A DNA stretch of 12,986 nucleotides from CALXQW01 sp031553045 (GTDB taxonomy: Bacteria > Verrucomicrobiota > Verrucomicrobiia > Opitutales > Intestinicryptomonadaceae): the NCBI GenBank assembly GCA_031553045.1, contig JAVBLZ010000012.1, positions 1-12,986 on the forward strand, given 5' to 3'. Shown here piece by piece: positions 6,373-12,986 of this stretch. The notes beneath the pieces are model-generated. The model was not told the DNA's origin. It made no database searches and worked only from the letters and a program-made list of their open reading frames with translations. The translations under genes were made by a program, and so were the position numbers. Position 1 is the stretch's first letter. Each line of letters begins with the position of its first letter.

Positions 6373-6838
6373 GGTTTATTTTGGCTTGCGCTTCATAAAA
6401 ACCTGATTTTAGGGGTTCAAATTATTCCATTCCAGCAAAATAGGGGAAGTGGTGTGCGGAGGTATTAAAGAAATTTGCCCGCACTATGTGAAAATATCCT
6501 TGAGCTATTTTCATTTTTGGGGCTGACCCTTCATTTTAGATATTTTAACCTGTCGGCATCTGTGCGTAAACGCCGCTTAATGCGGAATATATCCGCCTGA
6601 TATTGGAACTATATCATCCTGAGCAAAGGCTTCTATCTCAGTATATGGCTTTCGTATTTGCGATGAATATGCGCTTAATCAAACACAAACGCCCTAAAGT
6701 GAATTTCTGGAATTTGCTGCTTTTGCGGCAAGTATGAAGTTGCGAATGTAGGGCGTCGCAATGAATGTAGAGGGTAACAATAAAGCCAAATCAAGAGCTT
6801 TTTTTGCCAAAGGCTTATTGTTTTATTAGAGTGTTAGA
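6373..6838. other. Intergenic stretch without a credible gene
   Basis: No frame here shows convincing coding character. Small structures are visible: an AT-rich 8-bp hairpin TGAAAATA/TATTTTCA (6489-6513) followed by five T's, which could be a weak plus-strand terminator; a short hairpin GCGGA-ATATA-TCCGC (6582-6596); and the inverted repeat at 6776-6822. A 30-codon plus-strand frame starting with MAFVFAMNM has no support. Confidence 0.5.
6776..6822. terminator. Inverted repeat downstream of the 6839-7678 gene, possible terminator
   Basis: AACAATAAAGCC (6776-6787) pairs with GGCTTATTGTT (6812-6822) apart from one bulged base, enclosing a 24-nt loop. It begins 16 nt beyond the stop of the minus-strand gene ending at 6839. 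No proper U-run follows on the minus strand, so terminator function is uncertain. Confidence 0.35.
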
Positions 6839-7678
6839 TTATTTTACATCCAATGAGTAATGCGTACGTTCTTTTGAGAGTTTAATTAACTCTGCTTCAG
6901 TAATCCATGCGCTGTCTTTTCCTTCATTGAAATATACAAGGAATTCTTTTGATTTTTCATTATAACCGGCTATGAAAGATATGCGCATTACATAATCCAT
7001 AACATCATCTAAATTGAATACGGGCTTAATGGTTTTTAAAGTTTTAACCCAACTATTGATATCGTTTTCACTGTTGCGTTTTTCCAACCTGTCCAAGAGT
7101 GCCATCATGGTTTTCTGTCCTGTGTGTAATGGTGCAAATATAATTGCGCCGCTATCAATGTAGGGCTTGACGCTTCTTATAGCGGGCCGGACTTCTTCAA
7201 ATTTTAAGCGCTTGCGTTTAAAGTATTGTTTTGAGGCATTAATCCAAAGTCGGTTAGTGGATTTAATATCTTTGAGATACTGTAAGACATCTAAATTTGG
7301 ATCTAGATTAAGTAAAAAAATGCGTTCGGTTGAACCAAAACCAGAGCCTTTAAAATTATCATCATTTTCCTTGATGGAGAGTGCGGATGGAAGCGTTTCC
7401 ACGTTAATGCGAGGCTTCATGACGATAAAAACATCGCCATTATCTAAGCGTATTACGCCTTTTTTAAGACGCTGCTGGAATTCATCTTTAGTTTCAACTA
7501 CGGGTTTAGTGGGGGGGGGCTGGTCTTGTGCGGAGACACTCTGCGTATCAACAGCCTGAGGCGTTTCTTCTGCGAAGGAGTTATTTGACGTAGATGTTAA
7601 TGCAAAAAGTGCAGCCCCGCAAGAAATCAATATATGCAGCCCTGCGCCTCTTTTTATTGAAGTATTTTTATGTGCCAT
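6839..7678 (-). CDS. Secreted or periplasmic protein of unknown function
   Basis: A protein of 279 residues starting with ATG at 7678. The N-terminus has a basic region, a hydrophobic core (about 11-28) and a likely signal peptidase I site after SFA (residue 36), so the mature protein should be periplasmic or secreted. A low-complexity Gln/Pro/Ser/Thr linker (37-62) precedes a charged, mainly alpha/beta domain (about 63-275) with no Cys in it and no motif I recognise; VFIVMKPR and RIFLLNLDPNLDVLQYL look like core strands. The linker contains a PPP encoded by nine consecutive C's, a slippage-prone tract. It lies 291 nt downstream of the sulfatase gene, probably with its own promoter at 7747-7719. 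Confidence 0.75.
   Translation of the reverse strand: MAHKNTSIKRGAGLHILISCGAALFALTSTSNNSFAEETPQAVDTQSVSAQDQPPPTKPVVETKDEFQQRLKKGVIRLDNGDVFIVMKPRINVETLPSALSIKENDDNFKGSGFGSTERIFLLNLDPNLDVLQYLKDIKSTNRLWINASKQYFKRKRLKFEEVRPAIRSVKPYIDSGAIIFAPLHTGQKTMMALLDRLEKRNSENDINSWVKTLKTIKPVFNLDDVMDYVMRISFIAGYNEKSKEFLVYFNEGKDSAWITEAELIKLSKERTHYSLDVK
7511..7519. repeat. Homopolymer G9 (C9 in the coding strand) inside a gene
   Basis: Nine G's on the plus strand encode PPP at residues 54-56 of the secreted protein at 6839-7678. Loss or gain of one base would end translation soon after the signal peptide. Tracts of this length and position are typical of phase-variable surface or secreted proteins, but one sequence cannot show length variation. 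Confidence 0.8.
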
Positions 7679-7718
7679 TTAGATACCAGTTAATTGTTCT
7701 CTTGAAGTAGTGATGTGA

Positions 7719-7747
7719 TTGCTAAGGTGTTTTTGTTGTCTTGTCAA
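7719..7747 (-). promoter_or_regulatory. Candidate promoter of the secreted-protein gene
   Basis: On the minus strand, a perfect TTGACA (7747-7742) is followed after 17 nt by TAGCAA (7724-7719), a poor -10 with three consensus bases. The start codon is 40 nt downstream. The -35 and spacing are good and the -10 is weak. Confidence 0.35.
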
Positions 7748-7881
7748 TAAAAGATAAAACGCAGGAAGGTGCAGATACTTTTTTGCAAGTTCCAGACAAT
7801 TTATTTAGATGTAATCAATCCATACATTAGCAGTTGAATCCTTTTCCCTCCCGTTTGTATTTGAGTGTTGTTGAAAGGGTG

Positions 7882-7900
7882 AATGCGCTGGGTGCGCATT
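7882..7900. repeat. 7-bp GC-rich hairpin in the sulfatase/secreted-protein gap
   Basis: AATGCGC, loop TGGGT, GCGCATT forms a perfect stem 70 nt beyond the sulfatase stop codon. No U-run follows on the minus strand, so it is either a stabilising 3' hairpin or a poor terminator. The rest of the 291-nt gap (7679-7969) shows only the promoter candidate and a 43-codon plus-strand frame (7831-7962) of doubtful meaning. Confidence 0.4.
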
Positions 7901-7969
7901 ACATTCCGCGTATGGGGGGTTTTCCCACCGCACTTCCCGATATACAGCGCAATATGGTTTAGAGGGCGT

Positions 7970-9340
7970 TCAATTTGAAAGATTTGGCAAAGATGTACGC
8001 CATTTTAGAGCTTTTTCTTTCATTAATTTTGTCATGTCGGGGAAATCTTTTGCCAGATTTTTTGACTCAAACGGGTCTTTATCCAAATCGAAAAGTTTTG
8101 TCTGAGAGCCGTCGGCGTTTACCAAAAGCTTCCAAGGCCATTCAAGCAGGGCAAGATTGGGGCTTAGGTCAAAGCCTTTTGGACGCGGGAAAGATTTGCT
8201 TTCGTTTCTGCCGTATTCCCAAAATATTGACGTACTACGTTTTTGAGGCGTACCCAGCAGGGCGCTGCTTAAATCTTCGCCGTCCGACTCAAAGCCCTTG
8301 GGTGGCTCTATATTTGCAATCTTGCATAGGGTTTTGAAAATATCTAAGGCGCTTATCACTGTGGTCTCATCGATTCCGCCTTTGTTGGGCGCATTTTTAA
8401 ACCATACTATAAAGGGCATTCTTATTCCGCCCTCAAAGAGAGACGCTTTGCAGCCTCTAAAGCCGTTTGTTCTTTGCCGTTTGAAACTGGGCGCCGGTCC
8501 GTTGTCGCTCGTAAAAATGACCAAGGTGTTTTTATCGAGCTGGTTTTCTTTCAAGAGTTTGAAGAGTCTGCCGATTTCTTCATCATATCTTTTTAAGACG
8601 GTCTTGAAATTTTCAGTTTCGCCCGCACCTTTTGGGAAAGCATCCATTTGCTGTTCATTACCCACCCAAGGCGTATGGACATCATCTGGCCAGAGATTTA
8701 TGAAGCATGGAGTATTTTTGTGCTTTTTCAAGAAAGCCACGGCTTTGTCCACAAAATAACCCGTTCTTTCCCATCTTTTTATTTTGTCCTCTTTAGACCA
8801 TATCCAGTTTTGTGTGGTAATCATTGGGTCGGGGTCGGGGCTTTCGTAAGTGCTGACGTATTCGTCATAGCCGTATTCCAAGAGCGAGGGGGCGTTATCT
8901 ACATCTCTGCCGCCGCCCAGATGCCATTTTCCAAAATGTCCGGTTTTATAGCCCGCCTCCTTGAATGTGCGGGGTAAAGTATGCGCTTTTACGGTCAAAA
9001 AATCCGCCATTTCAGCATTCTTATTGCCCCCTTTAGATTGCAGATAGCTTGTTATATTCCAATGTGCGGGGTGTTTGCCTGTAAGCAAACCTGCTCTTGA
9101 GGGGGAGCAAATGGGGGATGTGCTGTAATAGCGTTTAAAAAGCGTTCCTTCAGCCGCCATTTTGTCTATGTTGGGCGTTTCCATTATTTTTCCGCCGTAG
9201 CATGAAAGATCTCCCAAGCCCATGTCATCGGTTAGTATCAAGATTATGTTGGGTCTTGTATCGGCAAATGTAAAAAATGGCAATAGCGCCATAAGCAACG
9301 CCATGTATTCCAAAAAACTCCGCCGTATGTTTTTTTTCAT
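7970..9340 (-). CDS. Secreted type I (formylglycine) sulfatase
   Basis: A protein of 456 residues, the usual length for S1 arylsulfatases. A signal peptide (about 1-26, ending TFA before DTRPNI) sends it to the periplasm or outside. Catalytic parts are complete: metal-binding D38/D39 in LTDDMG, the C-x-P-S-R motif ICSPSRAGLLTG with C78 as the residue oxidised to formylglycine and R82 beside it, GKWHLGG with K138/H140, VHTPW with H222, TSDNG with D279/N280, and K298 in FRGCKASLFEGG. The C-terminal subdomain carries the usual KLFDLDKDPFESKNLA signature. It hydrolyses sulfate esters, most likely on a polysaccharide. It needs an anSME or FGE maturase, neither of which is in this window. The ATG lies 9 nt after the stop of the upstream large exported enzyme, so they form one operon. 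The exact S1 subfamily and substrate cannot be told by eye. Confidence 0.95.
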   Translation of the reverse strand: MKKNIRRSFLEYMALLMALLPFFTFADTRPNIILILTDDMGLGDLSCYGGKIMETPNIDKMAAEGTLFKRYYSTSPICSPSRAGLLTGKHPAHWNITSYLQSKGGNKNAEMADFLTVKAHTLPRTFKEAGYKTGHFGKWHLGGGRDVDNAPSLLEYGYDEYVSTYESPDPDPMITTQNWIWSKEDKIKRWERTGYFVDKAVAFLKKHKNTPCFINLWPDDVHTPWVGNEQQMDAFPKGAGETENFKTVLKRYDEEIGRLFKLLKENQLDKNTLVIFTSDNGPAPSFKRQRTNGFRGCKASLFEGGIRMPFIVWFKNAPNKGGIDETTVISALDIFKTLCKIANIEPPKGFESDGEDLSSALLGTPQKRSTSIFWEYGRNESKSFPRPKGFDLSPNLALLEWPWKLLVNADGSQTKLFDLDKDPFESKNLAKDFPDMTKLMKEKALKWRTSLPNLSN

Positions 9341-9349
9341 TTGTTTACA

Positions 9350-11965
9350 TCAGCGTTTTACGGGGAAGTTGGTGATGGAATGTCCTGATTCTTCCAATCG
9401 TAAAATTTTAAGACCAAAGGCTTCCAGCTCAATTTCGGATTTTTCAGAAGCTTGGTTTTTAAGATTCCATCCTATTTTTGAGAGGTCAAGTTTTACTGAA
9501 AAATTTGCAGCCTTTGCCTGGTTATTCATGAGTATTGCAAAAAAGACTTTGCCATCCGTAGAAACCGCCGTGAGATAATCTATGTTTGGATTGTCGATTT
9601 TAACGAGGTCTTTTTTGAGAACGAGCTTTGTCTTTGTGCCCATGATGTCTCCTGCTGCAAAACCCAAAGAGCGATGCGGACCAACCTTTGGCGTCATAAA
9701 ACCCCTAGGGAATTTGATTGTACCTTTACTGCGCATTTCCGCTTCCGCAACAAGGTAGTCGAAAATCCAACCAACCTGCCACCAAGCGTGATGCGGGAAG
9801 GGCCCCGGCCCATTGTCGAAACGTGCCCAGTAGTAAGACGCCACATGCTGCTGCGGATTTATAAAAGCGTCTCTGCCCAGTGCGCCCGCCCTTGCCATAT
9901 CTAAAAAGAGTTTGTCGCCCGTGGCTTCATACATTTTTACAAACATGGCATTGTGGCTCAAAAGCAAAATAGGACCACTGTGCGTTGCCGAACCCATGCC
10001 GCCGCCATGTTCAAAAGAAAGGCCCACTTGGCTTAGTTGCCAATCTTTCACGGTTTTCATCTCTTTTGTGGCTTGGCTTTTAATTTGCCTATCCGTATCT
10101 GTGGGTATTGGGTGTGTGTATATGGATGTTGTGTACATTTTTGCCGTTTCTACGGCAGCTTTCAGATATTTTTCATCTTTGCTTATGGCATACATTTCCA
10201 TAAGCGCACCCGCAATCTGACCTGTGCCAAAGTCGTTGATAAAGCGCACGTCTCCGCAGACGCCGACAAATGCGCTCTTATTCACAGAATTTTCTATGAG
10301 CCAATCTGCGCCTTTTTTTGCCGCTTCCAAATATTTTTCGTCTCCCAAAATTCTGTACGCCACAAGAAATCCATAGAATGTTGGGCGGAAGTCTTTGAGG
10401 TCTGGGTAGAGAGGCTTGTGGGTGGATTTGTCGTACGCAACTTCCCAACTGCCGTCGGGCTTTTGCCATGCGAGCAGACGCTCCGCACCCGTGCGCAGAA
10501 GGTCTTTAAGTTCTTTATCTTCAGGTGTAAAAAGCAGTATGTTGCCTATGTCTATAAGCGTGTAGTAAACCAGCCCAATGGGCTCGTAAGTGTGGTCCCA
10601 CTCTTCGGTCCAATCTTTTTTAATTGTAAGATAATATTGACCAAGCGCCGCCCCCTGCGAAAACCCTGGGCGTTTGTCTTGCTGCGCAACCTTGAAATTG
10701 CGCATAAAGGGCAGACGTGTTTGCTTAAGCACGGGGTCTTCCGTAATCGACGCAAGCATGTAGGCAGCACCTATATCAGAATTTTTTATGGCGTCTTTTT
10801 CTGTTTTATCTGCGCCTACAATCCTGCCAAGATAACGCTGAGCGCCTATCTTCAAGCCGTCGCAATCCACAATTTTCCACATGGAAGTTTCGTCGTCGGT
10901 GAGGTATTTGTGCATATTTATGACACGCTCCGTAAGAGATTCTTTTGTCTCTTTAAAATCTAAAGATTTCTGCAAATTATAAATATTATAAATCACATCT
11001 TTATAGGCGGCGTACCAATCTTTCTTTTGCAAAGAAAGGTAAACTTCAAAATTTATTTTTTCGCCCTTTTTCAGGAAAGAGCCGTCTTGCCCCAATATGG
11101 GATGATAGGCTGTTGGCGTAAGCGCCCCTCGCTTATTCATGTGTGAAAGCCCAACTTTCCAAATTTTGTCTTGGAGATTTTTATCCGTATATGCAACCCT
11201 GTCTTGCCCTGGAACGGGAACCATTGCCAAGCTTAGCCCCGCCTTGTTTTCAATGATGGACGACATTGTTGTAATTGTATTTTCATTGCAGATGACGGGT
11301 TTATCCGGCAGACCCTGCGCATAGGCGTAGGCAAGATGGAATGTCTTGTTGATATATCCGCCCTGATACCAACCGGGAACAATCCCCCATGCCAAGTCCG
11401 CCTCCGTAATTGTAGAAGTTGTGGGGGTCGGCAAAGAGTACCAGCCGTCTTGCGCAGCTTCAAAATTCAGAGAAATTTTTATGCGTGAAGACGCTTTTGT
11501 ATCTAACTGCCAACGGGCGGAATATTTGCCCAGGGGTGTGTTTTCAGAAAACACCAAAGCGTCGCCATCTTGCTTTAATTCTGTGGGCAGAAAATGGGCG
11601 TATGCGCCGGCTTCATTCATACGTACGGCGCTGGTTGTGCGCTTTCTTTTGTTTTCCAGAATCTCAAATGTCGTACCCAAAAAGTCGTCCTGCACGACAC
11701 TGTCTTCGAGAGTGTCTTTACACTCTTTGTCTGAAAATATCACCGCATATTCTCCAGACGGTGTGCCAAAAGAAATTCCGTCGGCATCAAAACGTTTAAG
11801 TTCCCAACCCTTTGCGGTTTTTCCCCAGCTCAAAACCATACCGCCTGCGCTAATTTCCGCCGAATCGGCATTGAGGCTTACTTTTGGGGAACCATCATTT
11901 TGGAAGTGAAAAATCACGAGTGCTACAGCCAATAATAACACAAAAAGAAGCAGTTTTTTATTCAT
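9350..11965 (-). CDS. Large exported protein, predicted six-hairpin (alpha/alpha) glycosidase or lyase
   Basis: A protein of 871 residues with ATG at 11965. An N-terminal hydrophobic segment (about 4-20) is a signal peptide or anchor without a lipobox. Residues about 25-335 look like a beta-sandwich domain rich in short strands. Residues about 340-745 are helical with repeated hairpin signatures of (alpha/alpha) toroid enzymes: QKPDGSW (501-507), FYGFLVAYRILGDEKYLEAA (530-549), GQIAGALMEMYAISKDEKYL (582-601) and MYEATGDKLFLDMARAGALG (678-697). Conserved-looking aromatic and acidic residues (EEWDHTYEP, PFPHHAWWQ) may line the substrate groove. Residues about 780-857 form a C-terminal beta domain. 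I cannot assign a GH or PL family. Being first in an operon with a sulfatase, it probably cleaves a sulfated glycan backbone or its oligosaccharides in the periplasm. No catalytic residue is identified with confidence. Confidence 0.8.
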   Translation of the reverse strand: MNKKLLLFVLLLAVALVIFHFQNDGSPKVSLNADSAEISAGGMVLSWGKTAKGWELKRFDADGISFGTPSGEYAVIFSDKECKDTLEDSVVQDDFLGTTFEILENKRKRTTSAVRMNEAGAYAHFLPTELKQDGDALVFSENTPLGKYSARWQLDTKASSRIKISLNFEAAQDGWYSLPTPTTSTITEADLAWGIVPGWYQGGYINKTFHLAYAYAQGLPDKPVICNENTITTMSSIIENKAGLSLAMVPVPGQDRVAYTDKNLQDKIWKVGLSHMNKRGALTPTAYHPILGQDGSFLKKGEKINFEVYLSLQKKDWYAAYKDVIYNIYNLQKSLDFKETKESLTERVINMHKYLTDDETSMWKIVDCDGLKIGAQRYLGRIVGADKTEKDAIKNSDIGAAYMLASITEDPVLKQTRLPFMRNFKVAQQDKRPGFSQGAALGQYYLTIKKDWTEEWDHTYEPIGLVYYTLIDIGNILLFTPEDKELKDLLRTGAERLLAWQKPDGSWEVAYDKSTHKPLYPDLKDFRPTFYGFLVAYRILGDEKYLEAAKKGADWLIENSVNKSAFVGVCGDVRFINDFGTGQIAGALMEMYAISKDEKYLKAAVETAKMYTTSIYTHPIPTDTDRQIKSQATKEMKTVKDWQLSQVGLSFEHGGGMGSATHSGPILLLSHNAMFVKMYEATGDKLFLDMARAGALGRDAFINPQQHVASYYWARFDNGPGPFPHHAWWQVGWIFDYLVAEAEMRSKGTIKFPRGFMTPKVGPHRSLGFAAGDIMGTKTKLVLKKDLVKIDNPNIDYLTAVSTDGKVFFAILMNNQAKAANFSVKLDLSKIGWNLKNQASEKSEIELEAFGLKILRLEESGHSITNFPVKR

Positions 11966-11973
11966 ATTTACGG

Positions 11974-12001
11974 AGTATAGGCATTAAAAACGTAAAGTCA
12001 A
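11974..12001 (-). promoter_or_regulatory. Promoter of the glycan-degradation operon, near-leaderless
   Basis: On the minus strand TTGACT (12001-11996), a 16-nt spacer and TATACT (11979-11974) form a good sigma-70-type promoter. Only eight bases separate the -10 from the ATG, so transcription should start about two bases before the start codon. No Shine-Dalgarno sequence is present, which fits a leaderless mRNA. Confidence 0.5.
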
Positions 12002-12035
12002 AAATAAATCTTTGGTTTTGGCGGAACAAAATTAT

Positions 12036-12049
12036 ATTGATTAATCAAT
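12036..12049. promoter_or_regulatory. 14-bp perfect palindrome in the divergent intergenic region
   Basis: ATTGATTAATCAAT is a perfect palindrome located 35 nt upstream of the operon's -35 box and about 155 nt before the divergent lipoprotein start. It could be an operator for a dimeric regulator. AT-rich palindromes also arise by chance, and no bound factor is suggested by neighbours. The rest of the 239-nt gap holds no clear promoter for the lipoprotein gene. Confidence 0.3.
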
Positions 12050-12204
12050 GTGCCATTCATATGCAAATAATTGCGGCTTAAGTACGTCAATCGTTTTCAA
12101 TATGCTTGACTGTCTTTGGCATAATAGTAGATTCCTGAACATAATTGAGCGCTCGCTTTCATGCTGCCTAGCCTCAATTTGCCAAACAAAAAAATTTGGA
12201 TAAT

Positions 12205-12747
12205 ATGAGATTTATCAAAACACTATATAGCCTTGCCGCACTTGCAATTTTGTCTTTGGGGCTTAGCGCCTGCGCAACAAAGTACGAAGCTTCACCCGTG
12301 GCAATCAAAGACGTCAAGAGCATATCTTCCTTCTTTATCGCCTCATCAAACAACGCTCAGGCAAACTTTGTAGAGTACGAAGGTAGCGGCGCAGAGCTTG
12401 CCATTGTCATAGAGCAAGAGCTGAAAAAATACATCAAAAAATACTACTCCACAAGCCAAAGACTCAATAAAGATTACGCTCTAAAGCTCGCCAAAGCCCA
12501 AGGTTATGACTTTTTGCTGTACTCAACTCTTGAATTTTGGGAGAATGAACCAACCTCTTGGTCAGGCGCTTCCGACATCGTTACCGTTACAACCTACCTA
12601 TACAATACCGCCAACGGTAAACTCCTAGACACAATTTCCATAAGCGGAAATACCTCCAACATAAAAGGTCTATACAAAACCCCACGCAGCATAATCAGAG
12701 ACCACTACGAAGAATACTTTGATAGCCTATTTAGCGACTACCAATAG
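12205..12747 (+). CDS. Outer-envelope lipoprotein, DUF4823-like
   Basis: A protein of 180 residues from the ATG at 12205; the frame also has a TTG at 12196, but the ATG gives a normal signal peptide. The type II signal is MRFIKTLYS, a hydrophobic core, then LSAC, with C23 as the lipidated cysteine after cleavage. The mature part fits the DUF4823 pattern: an early VKSISSFFIASS strand, GSGAELAIVIEQELKKYI, AQGYDFLLYSTLEFWENEPT with a following WSG, then a YNTANGKLLDTISISG strand pair and a C-terminal DSLF helix. The function of this family is not known. It is the only plus-strand gene, divergent from the sulfatase operon, and a foldback element begins directly after its stop codon. The family call is from pattern memory and needs a profile search. 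Confidence 0.8.
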   Translation: MRFIKTLYSLAALAILSLGLSACATKYEASPVAIKDVKSISSFFIASSNNAQANFVEYEGSGAELAIVIEQELKKYIKKYYSTSQRLNKDYALKLAKAQGYDFLLYSTLEFWENEPTSWSGASDIVTVTTYLYNTANGKLLDTISISGNTSNIKGLYKTPRSIIRDHYEEYFDSLFSDYQ

Positions 12748-12877
12748 GTTTTGGCAGACTTGTTTGGCGAATAGTTCCGTTTGCTTCGTGAATATGACTG
12801 GGAATGTACGTATGTACAATTCCCACCCATCTTCACTTAGCAATACTCACTCTTCATCCAAACCGTACTGCCAAAAC
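12748..12877. repeat. Foldback (MITE-like) element, copy 2, directly after the lipoprotein stop
   Basis: A 130-bp imperfect palindrome built of nested arms: GTTTTGGCAG/CTGCCAAAAC (12748-12757, 12868-12877), GTTTGG/CCAAAC (12762-12767, 12858-12863), TTGCT/AGCAA (12781-12785, 12839-12843), GTGAA/TTCAC (12788-12792, 12832-12836), and TGGGAATGTAC with GTAC-A-ATTCCCA around a GTAT loop (12799-12825). Its first 39 bases match copy 1 (6181-6219) at 28 positions, and its right end shares TTCATC-N-AAAC, TACT and GCCAAAAC with 6285-6310. It probably also serves as the lipoprotein gene's 3' stem-loop. No transposase is present, so any mobility would depend on enzymes elsewhere. Confidence 0.6.
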
Positions 12878-12986
12878 GTTAAAGTAAAGGTGGGTTTCCA
12901 AAATTTTCTTTAAGGGTTAAAGAAAGTTGGGTTTTGTTAAAGCTACAATAACTGCGTTGCTGCGGGCGCTTCGGCACTGGTCGTGT
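12878..12986. other. Right-edge sequence with no assignable gene
   Basis: A 109-bp stretch, AT-rich up to about 12950 and GC-richer at the edge. Short open frames run off the end on both strands, such as minus-strand HDQCRSARSNAVIVALTKP ending in a stop, and plus-strand GFVKATITALLRALRHW. None can be supported from so little sequence. Confidence 0.3.

Noticed and set aside
6489..6518. AT-rich hairpin followed by T5 as a plus-strand terminator
   Set aside because: The stem is almost entirely A-T and no plus-strand gene precedes it, so it is mentioned only in the intergenic entry.
7831..7962. A 43-codon plus-strand frame reading LNPFPSRLYLSVVERVNALG and onwards, protein-like
   Set aside because: It has no ATG and no recognisable family and is very short; it could be a gene relic but cannot be supported.
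10037..10963. A 308-codon plus-strand open frame opposite the large exported enzyme, and similar long frames opposite the sulfatase
   Set aside because: These are antisense shadows of clear genes, with Cys/Phe-rich, non-protein-like composition.
12878..12986. Possible end of a minus-strand gene or start of a plus-strand gene at the right edge
   Set aside because: Several frames are open for so few codons that none can be preferred without the adjoining sequence.
1..12986. CRISPR array, rRNA, tRNA, transposase or integrase genes
   Set aside because: No regularly spaced direct repeats, RNA-gene signatures or recombinase motifs were found on either strand.

Overview
The window is moderately AT-rich DNA from a Gram-negative bacterium with anaerobic and glycan-degrading traits: an S1 sulfatase, secreted proteins, a lipobox lipoprotein and Rhs/YD-repeat fragments. 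The Rhs and sulfatase style is reminiscent of the PVC group (Lentisphaerota, Verrucomicrobiota), but nothing here fixes the taxon. All genes lie on the minus strand except the last one.

Region 1 (1-5499) is a degraded Rhs orphan-toxin array. Read in the direction of transcription (right to left) it is: an eroded Rhs C-terminal remnant (5460-5177), LRR gene C (5131-3923), an Rhs core plus a unique 188-residue tail (3922-2681, with a frameshift near 3877), LRR gene B (2669-1443), LRR gene A (1399-143), and the start of another copy of the Rhs core (139-1) leaving the window. The three LRR proteins are membrane-anchored paralogues. Their C-terminal LRR halves are nearly identical, while their N-terminal extracytoplasmic halves have diverged. 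Two LRR genes lie just downstream of a related Rhs tail, so a toxin-immunity relationship is the obvious inference. The LRR genes also end exactly where Rhs core sequence resumes, which suggests cassette-style displacement.

Region 2 (5500-6838) holds a monocistronic regulator in which an ArsR-type winged helix is fused to a cysteine-rich ferredoxin-like tail. A dyad operator overlaps its promoter. About 830 bp without a credible gene follows, containing a foldback element at 6178-6313. A second, recognisably related foldback element lies at 12748-12877, directly after the last gene.

Region 3 (6839-11965) contains a secreted protein of unknown function, with a run of nine C residues in its coding sequence, and a two-gene operon. 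That operon encodes a large exported protein predicted to be a six-hairpin glycosidase or lyase, followed 9 nt later by a secreted formylglycine sulfatase. The pair probably acts on a sulfated glycan. The operon promoter sits so close to the ATG that the mRNA would be nearly leaderless.

Region 4 (12205-12986) has a plus-strand lipoprotein resembling DUF4823, divergent from the operon, followed by the second foldback element.

Most interesting for follow-up: the Rhs-tail/LRR array with mosaic paralogues, the ArsR-ferredoxin fusion, the two-copy foldback family, and the possible phase-variable C9 tract.
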